NCBI RefSeq assembly: GCF_000237925.1
Contig: NC_031498.1
Span: forward strand, 5,748,152-5,812,151
Source: Schistosoma mansoni
Lineage: Eukaryota > Platyhelminthes > Trematoda > Strigeidida > Schistosomatidae
DNA: 64,000 nucleotides
Direction: 5' to 3'
Shown here: positions 1 to 12,960 of the stretch, piece by piece
How the letters are laid out: every line of letters starts with the position of its first letter
Position numbering within the stretch: position 1 is the stretch's first letter
The notes under the pieces: model-generated
The model's input: the letters and a program-made list of their open reading frames with translations, nothing else
Database searches by the model: none
What the model was told of the DNA's origin: nothing
Position numbers and translations under genes: made by a program

Positions 1-199
1 CCCATTTGGTTTGTCTGTCCAATTGAAGAATTCAACTGAATACTTGCATAGATGGGTACTGAATTTGTTTGTCTAACTTTATCTAAAGCAAGACTTTGAT
101 TTGTAGTATCACTCTTCTCCTCAATGACTGCATCAAGAGGATTAAAAAAACTATGATGTAGACCTGATGATTGGCGACCATTAATCATTCCCACTAGGG
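1..199 (-). CDS. KIDINS220: KIDINS220-like gene, downstream exon, cut by the window edge
   Basis: An open frame on the minus strand from an AG acceptor (CT at 200-201) to the window edge, phase 1 in, completing the split codon of the previous exon as Ala. It begins ALVGMINGRQSSGLHHSFF and continues with a polar Ser/Thr/Asn/Gln-rich sequence, about 66 codons in view. Vertebrate KIDINS220 is also low-complexity and poorly conserved just after this point, so homology cannot confirm it. The call rests on phase, strand, a plausible acceptor and lack of stops. The rest of the C-terminal tail would lie before base 1. Confidence 0.65.
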
Positions 200-744
200 C
201 TTAACAAATATTCGAAAATAATATTTTCAATAAATTTTAAGTAAAAAACGATCTTACTTAAAAGTTGTCAGTAGTATAACACATTTTATTATTATTTAGG
301 GTGAATCTTTCTAAATTATTGTTTATTTTGTGTTAGCATGTAACCTACTGTAGCACAAAACAAGTCTCAATATTACAATTCATTTTATAAAGTTTCTTCA
401 AAATACATAGGTTGGTTCGCGAAGTAGTGAGGTATATTTGGTTACAGTCTTCCCCGTAAAACTAAACTACAAAATACACATTAACATTACCTAAAGTATA
501 AACAGAATAAAACTTTAATTCTGAATCTTGTTTTCCGAAATTGTGGTTTAAGTTATATTTACGACAATTTTGGGCCAGGGATAGATATTTTTTGTCCATT
601 CATAGAAATTTTAAAGTACTGAAGTGAAAATGTGCAGACAGTATTCTGATTATCCCTAAATAAGATTTAATGTTCGAAGTCAATAAGAAATCTTGATGTT
701 ATCAGAATGGGGGTTTGTGGAGACTGTAGTAATTTACTTTAAAA

Positions 745-1030
745 GCAGTGACCACTGAAGTTCAGTGGTGTCTGTTGTGAGATAATACCTAAATGAAGAC
801 AATGGTGGGTGGGTCACTCAATTTCGTGGATTAGTTGAAGTTAGACATTAACACCGTTGATTGCCGGCTCAGTGGTCTGAAGGTTAAGTGTTCGCGCGCG
901 AGACCGATAGGTCCTGGGTTGCAACCTCGCGAGGCGGGATTGCGGATGCGAGTTGTCGAGGAGTCCCACAATAGGATGAGACGGCCGTCCAGTGGTCCCA
1001 GTTTTCCAATGGTGGCGTAGCTTTAATGAA
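745..1030 (+). repeat. tRNA-like hammerhead SINE (CTGAGGA family), worn
   Basis: Family order: a GACCAGTGGAGTTCAA-like head, GTTGTGAGATA, GGATTGGTTGAAGTTAGACA, a pol III A-box-like GGCTCAGTGGTCT, a B-box-like GGTCCTGGGTTCGAATC, a hammerhead, and a tail GGTCTAGCTTCAATTGACTC. Here the B box and the hammerhead core (GAGAC for GAAAC) are mutated. Confidence 0.8.
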
Positions 1031-2685
1031 ATTATTGAGTTCTCTTTTTAACACATCAATATTCAGATAATCATGTTTCGACGAGTGGACCACCAAATTA
1101 AAATGATTATACAGATTTAAGTGGTAGATATCGTATGACTGTATTAATCTATGACACCACTGTCACAGTTATGCAGTAAATGTGATTGAAACAAGCAGTG
1201 TCTACCACTCTGTCAGTATTGTCGGCTTCAACCACTGACTTTGTTAGAGCGTTTGTGTATTTCATGAGTTCCCCAGTATGTTTCATGCTCATCACTAAAT
1301 ATTTACTTTTATCCCCGGTAAAATAAAAAGGAATTAGTATATAAAATGAAAATGATATGTGTTTAATTACTGTTTCTTTGTATATGACAGCCTGCTGAAC
1401 GGGATCACAAAAATTCTTTAACTCTCATTCTCAAAATAAAAGTCATTGCTACGTTTGCGTTATTTTTGTTGTTGTTGATATGTTCATGAATATTAAGTTG
1501 TAACATGGAGAACCACTGGACTCCACCTTAGCTTTAAATCCACCTACTCCTTCCTGCTTTGCTTTTTTTAATACTTTCGTTATTATCGGATTTATAATCG
1601 TCTAATCTTTATGTCGCCTTATTGTCATGTACAATCTAATATTTGGTGCCGTTTCATATTAGATATGTTGTAAATAGAGACTAAAGACCGTTTCATATTT
1701 AAAAAAAAATGGTTTTTTTAAATTAATTGGGTTTATAACTTGGTTATAAATAATATTGCTCAATCGAGAGTATTGAGATTAAAGAAGTGAAAATATTATA
1801 TCAGGTTCGTCCATATTCTCCATTGTGAATATGATTATGTTTTTGACGTTGTTTGACATATCGTTTATACGTTAATTTCAATGTATTTGAATTTTTCATT
1901 TTATTTTCCCTTTTTTAAGATGATTTTAAATAACAAACGTCATTTTCCCCTACTTATAGTACTGCGAAACTTGAATAGTTTGGCTTTTTACTACATTTAA
2001 AGAACTAGCAGATGCTATTAGTAAATGAAATTTGTACAGGTTGGTCATTTTAAAGAAAATTCACAAAATAAACTGATTTCTGTTGGATATTTGTATCATT
2101 TTGACTTAACGAAGCATAACAACCTCCACCAATAGTCTGTCAAGAAGTCAAGATAAAGAACAACAAACTCTGCATCTAGTTGTTTCTGCCTAAATTTATG
2201 AATTGACAATCAGTAGGTTGTTAGCTATCGTAAAATTAATAGTTCCATAACATTTGATGATATTATATAAGTTTAAGTTATAAGTAGCAAGTAAGGGATA
2301 TATCTAAAGTTCAAACCATTTGTATTTTGGGGTTTCTATTATATTAATAATAATAAATTTATAAAATTATATACCAGATTTCAAAATTGTACTTAGGAGT
2401 TTAACTTTTTGAAAATAACAAAATATCCATTTTAGATAGTGTTCATTTCAATATGGGATTCATGTATTCGAAAACTATTACACAGACCTCAGGGTACATT
2501 CTTGAAACTTTCAATCACATGCCATTTTTTAATATGTACATCTTATTTTGAAAGAATGATTATCCACCTTCTAAAAGCTGGGATTCGTAACACTCTAAAT
2601 GCATTGAAGCTAACAAAATAGATTCTATAAATCTACGCTATAATAATTAGTCAGAGAGTAATTTTGTATTCAATCACTTTTAGAA

Positions 2686-3090
2686 TCAGAAAGGGTTTTG
2701 TAGAGATTTCAGTATTTTCATAGTTGAAATCATGAGTCAATTGAAGCTAGTCCACCATCGAAAACCTGGAAGCACTGGATGGCAATTTCGTCCTATTATG
2801 GGACTCCTCAGCAGTGCGCATCCACGATCCTGCATTCGCGAGATTTGAACCCAGGACCGACCAGTCTTGAACCGGAGCATTTAACCGATAGACCATTGAG
2901 ATGGCCGGCATCCAACGGTGTTAATATCTAACTTCAACCAATCCACGAACTTTGAGCAACCGTTCACGAATTGTCTTCAGTGAGTTGTTATCTCACAACA
3001 GACGTTGTTGAACTCCACTGGTCACTGCTTCCATGTTTTCCATGGTGGTCTAGCTTCAATTGACTCACGCTTTCAACTATGAAAATACTT
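2686..3090 (-). repeat. Fold-back hammerhead SINE: minus copy joined head to head with a plus 3' tail
   Basis: A near full-length minus copy (2686-3030) is followed directly by 60 bases of the plus-strand 3' tail (3031-3090). The outer ends are inverted repeats (AGTATTTTCATAGTTGAAA on the left, its complement on the right). It carries tRNA-like boxes and a hammerhead in sense to the host intron. Confidence 0.8.
2772..2817 (-). ncRNA. Hammerhead ribozyme motif in the SINE, core complete
   Basis: Minus strand: stem I GCACTG/CAGTGC, CTGAGGA, stem II GTCC/GGAC with loop CATAATA, GAAA, a 6-nt stem III and TC at the cleavage site. All conserved core bases are present. Stem III (TTGCCA) is weaker than the family CGGCCG. 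It lies in the sense strand of the host intron. Confidence 0.7.
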
Positions 3091-3178
3091 AAGAATTAAT
3101 TCCAAAACATTCTCATCAATTAAAAACTATCTTATTTGACTTCAATCCATGAATTTCAATTTAATCATAAAAATTTAC

Positions 3179-3362
3179 CTTGAATTGAATAATGAATAAA
3201 TGGATTATGTATTAGGCTACATGCAATAAGTTGCTTTAAAGAATTCACCGGAACTTGAGTAGATGATTTTGAATAAAGAAATTTCTTAAGTCTTTCTAAA
3301 TCTCGATCTTCTGTTGCTAAAGCCTCCAGTATTTCAATTGATTCACCAACTCTTTTTTTAAT
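3179..3362 (-). CDS. KIDINS220: KIDINS220-like gene, exon of the post-KAP helical region
   Basis: A 184-nt exon with an ATTACAG acceptor (CT at 3363-3364) and a GTAAAT donor (3173-3178), phase 0 in and phase 1 out. It encodes IKKRVGESIEILEALATEDR, then DLERLKKFLYSKSS and a segment ending IHNPFIHYSIQ. It aligns by eye with the vertebrate block [34 protein letters not shown] and the following CTVNLDPKLREII. It is too short to stand out as an open frame, since nothing in it starts with Met, and was found by following the gene. A fold-back hammerhead SINE lies about 85 bases from its donor end, in the next intron. Confidence 0.85.
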
Positions 3363-5499
3363 CTGTAATAAAAGAATAATTATAAGTATAAAGTAGCTGT
3401 ATACGTTATATTTAAAAAAGAATTGTTAATTGGATGAAGAAATAGAACTACTTAGTAGATGTTTAAATTCCTTTAATAAAACTTTTCAGGAATCAGTGAA
3501 CAATTTTTCTACTTCCAAACCATCAACAAATGGATATTGTTTACTGTTTGAAAATGGGCTAATTTAGGTAAATAAATATCCATCCACAATACAGGGACCA
3601 TAAAATATGCTTTTGTAAACATTTATAGGTATCTAACGTGACTGTAAGAAATTCTATTGGGTAGGAATTCGGTAAAAATATCTAGATATATATGTTGCTT
3701 TTATTCATTTTAGATAAGATTGAAATAGTATGATAAGCAGTTTTAAAAGTCCTTTTTTAACATGAACATATATTTTGCAAATAGACAACGATTTTAGCTA
3801 CATAATGTGCATTGGTTATATTAGAAGTAGCGGAACATTTTCAAATAAGAACGGTCATCCGGAATGTTTTTGGGTTCACTTCCTTTTGGAAAGAGAAAAT
3901 TTATGTTTATCTTTATTTTTTGATATCGTAAAAATAATTTGTCAGTTTTTATGGTTATCAGTACAAAGCATTGAAATGATAATTTCAAATAAATTGATCA
4001 GTAGCTAGATTATTTGTGATGATAAAACAACAATATACTTTATGATTAACATTACGGATCTCATTTAGACAACCTTTGAAAACCAGCAAGGATTGAGCAG
4101 ATGTTCCGTCCTCAGTAGTATACATACACTGGGAAGGAGATTCAAGACTTTCAGATCTCTTAGGGAACGCGTAATCTGTAATATTTCATATATTGATAAA
4201 TTGTGCTATGCCTAATAGAAAGACTGTCCTAACTAACCATTCAACGTAGACCACTTCCCGTAACAAACGTAATTGATCTATCCGAATCTTGCACTACTAA
4301 CAATAGTGGTAATTATCTTTACTCATTCACATTACAAATGTTATATTTTAAACATCCATTCAGATGAACATGAATACAATTATATATAGTCCCACCTTTG
4401 ACACTAATGATATGACAACATAATCAGACTTGTTCTGATCATCGTAATAATTTTAATTTATTTCGTTATCAGATTTAAACTTGCGTCAATTCAATCCAGT
4501 TATTCATCCCTTGAGAAATACACAAACACAAAATGCCAAATATTTAGTATTCCACTTAATAATTGTTCGTTAATAATTGTAATGCATCAGTGTTTTTTTT
4601 TACCGAGTTTTTTCATTACCTTCCTCTATTTAATATTTCCTTGAAACTATTCTACGAGTTAAAGAGTAACATAGTGAACAACTTAAATACTCTAATAATA
4701 ACTAAGATATAGAATATAAAGTTTCTAAAACCTATAATCTATACCAATTTACATAGTGAACTAAAAGTTTAAAACAACAATTTCCAATTCTATTGATTTC
4801 TTTTCAATAAAAAAAACACAACTTAATTATAACTCTACCCTTAAATAGGTGAATTATTAATTTTCCTCAAATGATTTCAGATACAATCAATGTTTGTTTT
4901 TTTAAAATTTTTTTTTATAGTTTTCAACAAAAAAATCCATCATAGTCATATAATTATTTTACATTATAACAATTTTCTTTAACTGATAATCAAATTGTTA
5001 TGACCTTTATCAAACTGGACTAACACCCCCCCCCTCTTTATTTAAATAAATTTTTTTATCAAGTTTACAGAAAAAAAGAGTATAGTTATTTATTAATTGA
5101 ACTATAATAACATTTTCTACATCTTTCTTTGCACAGAAATATATTGTTTCTTTTTTCTTCTTTTTTTTTCTTCTTGTTTTGACCTAATTTCATATCATAA
5201 TGATTGATAAATTAATGTGATTTGAAGAAATATGAAGGGATTAATTAACCAGGAAGAGAAAGCAGGAAATTAGTAAAATAATAAAAAAAAACTATATTTA
5301 AAATAGAGTAATATTAAGGGTAACATGAATAGATGACTTCTTTATTTCGTGTCACCATGACTATTAGCAAAATGTTGTTTTGTCTTAGTAATATATCACT
5401 TTTAATAAGATATTTTATACAAGTTGTTGATTTGATTCATTTAGAATGAGTATGAAATTAATGGAAAACAATCAACATGTTAATCCAATAAATTAATAT

Positions 5500-5668
5500 C
5501 AGAAGGGGTTTTTGTGGAGATTTAGTACTTTCATAGTTGAAAGCCTGAGTCAATTGAAGCTAGACCACTAGGGAAAACCTGGAAGCACTGGACGGCCGTT
5601 TCGTCCCATTGTGGGACTCCTCATCAGTGCGCATCAATTGACTCATGCTTTCGACAATAAATTATTAA
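5500..5668 (-). repeat. Short fold-back hammerhead SINE
   Basis: A minus-strand 3' end with the hammerhead region (5500-5636) is joined to about 30 bases of plus-strand tail (CAATTGACTCATGCTTTC). The core start reads ATGAGGA, one change from CTGAGGA. Confidence 0.72.
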
Positions 5669-5868
5669 TTTAGGAAAAAAATGTTTAAGATTTTTCATGA
5701 AGAATATATATTTCAACCAAATCATTGTTTATCTTTCATTTTGCAGATTAAATATGAAATGACATGTCTAAGAAAATATTATTTCATTTATGAAAAAAAA
5801 CTATACAAACACTTGTATTATTTGATAGTTGAATTCATGAGTCAATAATAATCATCATATGCTCATTA

Positions 5869-6090
5869 TTGACTGGCTTCAAAAGGTATTTCCTAGAGTT
5901 CTAGTGAGAAGCAGTGAACAGTGGAGTTCAACTGGATCTGTTGTGAGGCGGTGACTTACTGGAGACAATGGTAAACTGTGGTGCAATTTTGTGGATTGGT
6001 TGAAGTTAGATATTAACACCGTCGGATACCTTCTCAGTAGTCTTGAGATCAAGCGTTCACGTGCGAGATCAAAAATCCTGGTTTCCATGA
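5869..6090 (+). repeat. tRNA-like SINE, 3'-truncated
   Basis: Head GACTGGCTTC through the A-box-like region and a worn B box, ending near 6090 before the hammerhead. The 66- and 69-codon open frames here are within the repeat and are not genes. Confidence 0.75.
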
Positions 6091-6841
6091 TCGGATATTT
6101 GCTTGGTACGTTTTATTCTCGTGGTATTATTTCGGTAATTTATTTTTATTTCTGTAATGTAGTTCAGACCCAAGAGTGGAACAAACGTTGAGACCATTTA
6201 CTTCAAGTAGCTTGGAATTTTACTACTACGATATTTTTCTGAGCGTATATGTGATCAACAATACCCAGCATATTGATTGCAAACTTACTATATTCCAGTC
6301 GATTATATAAGCTTACTGCTTAACAAAACGGAGATTCGTATGTTACAAGTGGTTTTCGTTATCAGATTAATAAATTTTGGTAAGTTAGGTAAATGTATAC
6401 TATGGAATCTAGTTCAGTCTACTGAAATCTGTTTCATTTCACTCCGTCAAATAAACTGTGGCTATCACAGTGATTTAACTAAAATGTAAATTTCGACAGT
6501 AAACAGGTAAATTCACTGCGTATTGAAAGAGCAACCGTTCAGAATATTCTTGATACCCGTGACTTGATCTTTTATCATGTTTCAATAATTCATTGTTACA
6601 TCAGTTACATCAGCAACTGCAATAACTTTACTTAGCTTTCAATTACAGTTCACTATGTTAGTTATCAGCAAATAGTGAAGAATATATTTAAATTATTCAA
6701 ATTCGCAACCAGATATACATTTAAATCTGTATACCATCGCTAATTGTAGTCAGTTTTAAAAAACGCTGTGTTTCCAGCATGAATTTTAAAATATTAAATA
6801 TGGACATTAAACTTATTAGAAATAAATACCATAAAAAATAC

Positions 6842-7038
6842 CTCGAGGAAAGCCTCCATTAGATTAATCTTCATTTCAGGACTTTGTTCTTTGTCGGAAT
6901 TTAATGAATTTGAAGCATTCAAATCTTCCAGATAGATTATCAACCAAGTTGTATGATATGGCCAATGATGAACAAGCGTAACCCACAAGACAACAAGTTC
7001 AATTTCAATATTCATATTGTACAGCTTCAGCAGGCGAT
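6842..7038 (-). CDS. KIDINS220: KIDINS220-like gene, exon with the WPY.T.W motif
   Basis: A 197-nt exon, phase 1 in and phase 0 out, with a CTTTAG acceptor (CT at 7039-7040) and a GTATTT donor directly after Glu. It encodes RLLKLYNMNIEIELVVLW, then VTLVHHWPYHTTWLIIYLED. The vertebrate counterpart reads [21 protein letters not shown], so the WPY, T, W and YLE positions are kept. This is the most diagnostic piece of the gene and the main reason for naming it. The open frame extends upstream of the acceptor (to about 7156), which can mislead gene finders; only the part from 7038 down aligns with the family. A second GTATTT lies about 13 nt downstream of the chosen donor, so the exact donor is slightly uncertain. 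Confidence 0.9.
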
Positions 7039-9087
7039 CTAAAGTATATTTATTTTTAAAGAAAACAATTGGATTTTGAAACTCATAGTTACGATTCGAA
7101 TTTTCAATACACAAATAGACAAGGCCATTATAGTGATTTTTATAAATATTGGACAAAATTCCAAATGTTTATTTTGAGACTGAATAAAGCTATTTAACTT
7201 TCCTAATAAATTAGCAACAGGGCACCAAGGAAGCTTTAGTTGCCTTAGGATGCAAACTGACCAGAGTAGTTGTATGCTAAAAGTACTGTTGGAAGCTCTT
7301 CAGGTGTAAATTCTCGATCATTCTAATTAAATTAGTTGTCCTTACATATACCATGTAAATGAAGTGGTGTGAGAAAGTAAATGAATTCTGAAAACCACAG
7401 ATTACAAGTGAACTAAAAGACTCCAGGACGAATCTTGAAGTTAATTAATACTTTTATAAACCACAAACCGCCACAAGAAGTAGTTTAAGCATATTTGAAA
7501 CATTCTTGATCAACGAATAACCCTTCACATCCTATTTCTATTCAAGGATTGTAAAACAAAATGAAACTAGTAGTTGGAAGCTATTGATTTACAGAATGCT
7601 GATATATTGATTGTAAACACAAGTGTTGCGTGGTATCTTTTGGGATTTTATTTACATTCTAATTATATTTCATTGTAGTTAATGAGCCTATGAGTTTTTT
7701 ATGCTTATAGTCATGTATGCTAGATATTTTACTTACTCGTAACAGTCAATTATAAAAGGTGTGGCACTAATTAGCTCGATTAATCCAAATAATGGGTAAA
7801 GGTTGATTAATCACAAAAAATGAACTAATCAATTCACTGTCAGTCATCTAAATAGTGTAGTTTCTTTAAATAATTAGTTGACTGGCAGACGACGGATTTA
7901 AAGTTGTATTGGAATAAGAATCGACATCACAAGAAGAGTCATTTCAAGCATCTAATGTTGATCATATAACTAAGTTGAATCTAATGCTTTGAGTGAATTT
8001 TGGCATCAAACATTATCGAAATACGTGTATATGAAGAGTGAACCAGATACTTTGTAATGCAATATCTATGAACACTTTAATTTGATAAGAAAAGGTTTCG
8101 AAATCTTGATTTACTATTTAGACATAATCTAAGTAGTAAGTCTGCTTGTCGTAGTTTTTTAACAGTTTCAACTAATAGAACAAATTTTATTTTATCAGCG
8201 CAAGTATAAATACACCCGGCTAAGTTGAATGCAGAACAAAAGGCGTCGCCTGGATTGCAGTACCAGCAACTCTTAAACTTTATCAAATTAAGGTTTACCT
8301 AAACTATCCATACACATGTTCAAAAGTAATTCTCTTTTATTAGTTTTGAAAACGACTTATTAGTTTTATGAATTAGAAAGTCTTTTATCATGGTAGTCTA
8401 CACAAAGTCTACGAGTAATTTGATTACCGCAATTACAAATAAAGGAACTTCTTAGTATTCCCATTCATTGTAGCAGCTTAATCACCATGTCTTAATTAAA
8501 ATCCTCTGTGAACCATACGTATATGAGCACCAGGTACTGAAATCGGCGCCGTGACCTTGAGATCCCTCAAACGCTTCTGATTGGCTTGTCTATAAATTAT
8601 AATCTCGCCTGTAATAATGTTTGAAAACATTAATTTTATCATTTTATTTAAAAAAAAGTTTATTCCTTATGAACTGTACATTCAAAGTGCCACAATTCTC
8701 TGAAACCTTATTAAAACAAAAGTATTATGAATATTATTTTCTACATAATGAAAATGTATCATAATAAATTCATCATTATATTTTCTTATTATTTTGAATA
8801 ATGAAAAAAAGAAGAACATTTGCTTAGAAACTCGATACATTCTAACAACTACTTATTTTGTAATAGAAAAGTTGTTAAATAGATTGTGTAAGATATTGTT
8901 ATATTGAAAGTCTTATAAATCGAATGATTATGAATAATAAATATATGGATATGAAAAAAAGTAAACTAAGTATGTTTTTATGTAAGAAAATATTTGTTCT
9001 TTTTTGTTTTTGTTTTTTCAAACTTAAACAACGTTACAATTTGCGATAATATTTTAATTATTTTCAGCTTTGAATTAGAAATATTTT

Positions 9088-9475
9088 TATAGTTGAGATC
9101 ATGAATCAATTGAAGCTAGATCCACCATGAAAAACGTGAAAGCACTGGACGGCCGTTTTGTCCTGGTGTGGAATACCTTAGCACTGCGCATCCTTGGTTG
9201 CTCCCAGAGAGACTCGAGAACGGAACACGTCGGTCTCGCGCACGAGCGCTTAACCACTGGGTCACTGAGCCGGCATCCAACGATATTAATATCCAACTTC
9301 ACCTAATCCACGAAATTGAGCGACATATCCACCATTGTCTTCAGTGAGTTGCTATCTCACTACAGACAGGGTTGAACTCCACTGGTCACCGCTTCTCATT
9401 AGAACTCCAGGAAACACCCCTCATGAACTCGACAATTAAATTACTACAATCTCCACAATAAGAAACTTCTGATAA
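9088..9475 (-). repeat. Hammerhead SINE, near full length, with fold-back plus tail
   Basis: A minus copy from tail to head (9088-9418) keeps the tRNA-like boxes; the hammerhead is degraded. It is followed by a plus-strand 3' tail (CTACAATCTCCACAATAAG, to 9475), so again two 3' tails point outward. Confidence 0.78.
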
Positions 9476-9589
9476 TAGGTTACTGTCTTTAAATAATCCA
9501 TAAAAATGACGTGACGAATTTTAATTATACAATTAGCCAACTTTACCAGGTGTGGAATTTCGCAAAGATTTCACATAATCACTAAATTA

Positions 9590-10023
9590 CCCTAACGTCT
9601 GTAGTCTATTCGAAGTTCTCCACAAAATACCCTTCTGATGATAATCATATGATCAGTGACTGGCTCCAAGAGGTCTTTCCTGGAGTTCTAAGGAGAAGCA
9701 GTTACCAGTGCAGTTTAACCTGGTCTGTTGTGAGATAGTAACTCACTGAAGACAATAGTGGATACATCGCACAATTTCATGGATTGGTTAAGGTTAGACA
9801 TTAACAACGTTGGATGCCGGCTCAGTAGTCTAGAGTTTCGGTGTTCGCGCGAGAGATCGATGTGTTCTGTGTTTGAATCTAGCGAGGTTGCGCACTGCCG
9901 AAGAGTCCCACACTAAAATGAAACGATCATTCAGGGCATCCAGGTTCTCCAAGGTGGATCTAGCTTCAATTGACCCATGATTTCAACCATAAAATTACTA
10001 AATTCTCCACAAAACCCCCTTCT
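9590..10023 (+). repeat. Hammerhead SINE, full length, preceded by a tail fragment
   Basis: A complete plus copy from TGACTGGCTCC (9656) to CCCCCTTCTGAG (10023), with a short extra tail piece (CTCCACAAAATACCCTTCTG) just before it. The hammerhead core is eroded (GTCCCACACTAAAATGAAAC). Confidence 0.78.
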
Positions 10024-11335
10024 GAGAAATATTTCTTTACAATAATAGTAATGATGTAACTAGTACGATATTTTGTGGCATCCCGGTGCTTCCACATTTT
10101 TTATGAATACAAATAAATATTTAGCATTCGGTAGATTGTTGTAAATAATCTAATATATTTATAGTATCCCATGTAGTAGAAAAATTAAATTTTCTGATAT
10201 TTCGTGGCTCAGTGTAAGCCATTTCTTCTGTGAATATTCTTGTGTTGTTCCTTTGTACTATTTAAACTTGGATTAATTTTTATTTGGTGATTTATTCTTC
10301 AAAAAAGTGGCTTAAACTGAGTCACAAAACAGATCTAATTTTTCTATTCATTCGGATATTACAAATATATTAGACTATTTATATTGAATAACAATCTTTT
10401 CTCACTATCCTATCAAGTAAAAATGAATTATTTCCTCGTTTCGCCTGTTGGATAAATCTATCAAATATCTGGTTTTCATTTAAAGTTCACTTTGATACCT
10501 TCACTTTCATTTTAATTAAGATATTAATAACTGAAATAAACGCCACATATTTATTTATCTTATATTCATTTAAAAAGCCACATCATTTTTGGGCATGAAA
10601 TAATTACACTACTTGGAACAAATTCCAGTGTATGTTCCATGTGACGTAGTTAAAAGGATGATTTACAACTTAACAGAGCTAAAAGTCGATATATAATCGG
10701 TTGTTATTTAAGTATAACACCGATCGGTTTAATAATGACGTTTATTAAGATGTCCTTTGATACCTTTTGTCATACAATATTCATAAATTTGTGTCTGTAT
10801 TGCCTGTAGTAATTCAAAACAATATGTTTCTCAAATATTCTTTACTACTTAGTATACTCTGCCGATTTTTGAGAAGGAAAGTCTAGAAAACATATGATAA
10901 CTAAGTGACCAAAAAATAATTCATTTGAACGAATTTTATAGTTTCCAGGTGATTATATTGTGAATGTTTCATACACCTTGTTTATCATTATCACTTTTAT
11001 GATATGTAAAAATACTAAAAATTTTATCAAAAGTCATTTCACTGTTGTAAATGGTCGCAGTAATTTTAAATCTTCAAATTTAAAAAAAATAAGATTTTGT
11101 GGTTACTAACTTTTAATTTTCTAATACATCATGTACTACTTAAACATTCAATATTAACATCGTTGAGCAACAGTGTTCTCAAATGTAATAATTTACAGCA
11201 CTATCGAATCGGTCATATCAACTGATTATGTGCATACATTTCAAATTTTATCTTAAACTTAAGTCCATAGGTATTCAATTATGAGTTAACTAAGCATAAG
11301 AAACATTTTTTTCAAAACTACAGTCATAAACTTAC

Positions 11336-11591
11336 ATGTAAATGCTGTAGACAATACCAATTGTTTGATAACTTTCCCATTCCAATCAGCTAGTTCATGA
11401 TTATGTAAAAACATACTTGCAATATCATTTACACTGAACTCATTCTCTTCTGTAACTTCGATTTTATTTTGTTCTTTTTCATTGTTTATTGAGATAATTT
11501 TAGAACAATGTCGGTTATTCGAATTCGTTCCGTGAAAGTTGTCAAACATAGCTCTTGGTACATGACTTGAAACGCAATTCGGACTGGATGA
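11336..11591 (-). CDS. KIDINS220: KIDINS220-like gene, exon leading into the conserved helical block
   Basis: A 256-nt exon with a TTTCAG acceptor (CT at 11592-11593) and a GTAAGT donor (11330-11335), phase 0 in and phase 1 out. It begins as a polar Ser/Asn-rich linker. It then becomes conserved: FSVNDIASMFLHNHELADW followed by NGKVIKQLVLSTAFT. This lines up with vertebrate KIDINS220 FDLTKLLVTEDWFSDISP and MRRLLNIVSVTG. The split codon at its end (T plus AT from the next exon) gives Tyr and continues into RLLKLYN, matching GRLLRAN in vertebrates. The agreement of phase and homology across a 4.3-kb intron strongly supports both exons. Confidence 0.87.
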
Positions 11592-11807
11592 CTGAAATTT
11601 AAAAAAGTATATCAGATAACACAAAGTTTTTTTGTACATGCGTATTTAAAATATTCTTCTTAGATATTTCAATGTATAGCAGCTATAGATATTAGGTATG
11701 CTTCAGACCTCTTTCTGGATGTAGCACCCTTTCGGTTTCATCTTATTACTAAAAGTGAAAGGTGTATTCCCAGACAAATTTCAAAGTTAAATACGATAAA
11801 AATGTAC

Positions 11808-11955
11808 TGATAGGTCTTGGGTTCGAATCTCGCGAGGCGGGATCGTTGATGCACACTGCTGAGGAGTATCACAATAGGACAAAACGGTGGTCCACTGCTT
11901 CTAGGTTTTTAATTATGGTTTAGCTATAATTGACTCATGATTTCAATTATAAAAT
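11808..11955 (+). repeat. Hammerhead SINE, 5'-truncated
   Basis: Starts at the B box (GGTCTTGGGTTCGAATCTCG) and runs through a hammerhead with a changed stem II (GTATC) and the tail. Confidence 0.75.
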
Positions 11956-12875
11956 ATCTATATGTTTTAAGCACTACACCACTGAGACATAATATGAGAC
12001 ATTTCCTTGGAGAGTGGATCATCAAATGTGTATTTTTATGTAATCGTATTTTGAATGAATCAGCTAACATAACTCCTTGCGATCAAATAGAAATGCTAAG
12101 CCTTATATAGACAAACTTGAGAAAAATTCTACCTTTATTGTCACGTAACTGAGAACAGTTATGAGAATCTATATGCCATTCACAAGTAATTTTTTAAAAT
12201 ATTGACAGAAGTGAATACCTTTGTAAAAGACTACCAGTTTTCCAAATCTCAGAAACCCTAAACATAAATACCCGGGTCAAAACATATATTATTCTGTTTT
12301 ATATTCAAGATAGAATGAATTGTATACCTATATATCCTCACTCAATAATACATTCTTTAGATCAGTCCAATCATATTAGCAAGAAAAAAATATCACCTTA
12401 TATCTTAAACTTATTTGTATACTCCAGAGACAATATCAATATAATTTAAACCTGTTCAATACTATGAGTGAAGTCAATTTTTGTTGATCAATCCAAGAGA
12501 TATATAAAAGTACCAGGGGTAAAATCAAACAAAATGTATATATTTACCTACAGCATTGTCAATCGAAACTAATTTCTGTTATCATATATATTGATTAATG
12601 AATTAGGTTGAAATATAATCTGTTTTTAATTTGTTCATTTTTTTGTAGAGACTTTTTAATTAAAACAAATTTCAAATAGAAATTCGTGTTTTTCTCTAGG
12701 TGATTGACTATCCATCTGATATCAGCTTTTTTGCTGATTAGTTATCTTAACAGTGAACTAAATTGTTTCATTTAAAAAAAGTAAATTTCTATCTGGTTGT
12801 TTTACATCACATAATTAGGTTCCATTTAAATAAATTTCTAGAAATAATATTCCTCTTAATCATTATATGAAGAGA

Positions 12876-12960
12876 TAAATGGTGGTTACCACTGGAATCC
12901 AGAACTAGCGTTTCGGTTTATTTGGGATTCGTTAATTGTATGTACTTGCATTCAAACAAC
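12876..12960 (-). repeat. Sm-alpha-type hammerhead SINE fragment, old
   Basis: Plus strand ATGGTGGTTACCACTGGAAT, CAGAACTAGCGTTTCGG and TTTGGGATTCGTTAATTG recall the Sm-alpha 3' end with its hammerhead. Core bases are changed. Confidence 0.65.

Larger units (their letters stand above)
200..3178 (-). other. Intron of the KIDINS220-like gene (3.0 kb)
   Basis: It holds one tRNA-like SINE (745-1030) and one fold-back hammerhead SINE (2686-3090), described separately. Between them, 1040-2685 is AT-rich sequence with short homopolymer runs. I saw no coding pattern, RNA gene or recognisable repeat there. Confidence 0.7.
3363..6841 (-). other. Intron of the KIDINS220-like gene (3.5 kb)
   Basis: It holds a short fold-back SINE (5500-5668) and a 3'-truncated SINE (5869-6090). 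The stretch 3365-5499 is AT-rich, with long A and T runs near 4900-5200. I recognise no element or exon in it. Confidence 0.7.
7039..11335 (-). other. Intron of the KIDINS220-like gene (4.3 kb)
   Basis: It holds two longer SINE copies (9088-9475 and 9656-10023). A short segment at 8530-8625 ends with a TTGTCTATAAATTATAATCT-like string that recurs in weaker form at 36055-36085, suggesting an old dispersed repeat. I saw nothing else in 7040-8500 or 10030-11330. Confidence 0.65.

Noticed and set aside
835-1096. Overlapping 60-70 codon open frames on both strands
   Set aside because: They lie inside a tRNA-like SINE. Equivalent frames recur in other copies (9099-9302, 37099-37315, 39330-39587, 38724-38906), so they are repeat sequence, not genes.
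7039-7156. Upstream extension of the 6.8-kb exon's open frame
   Set aside because: The homology and phase start at the CTTTAG acceptor. The extension is AT-rich with no family similarity and would break the phase with the previous exon.
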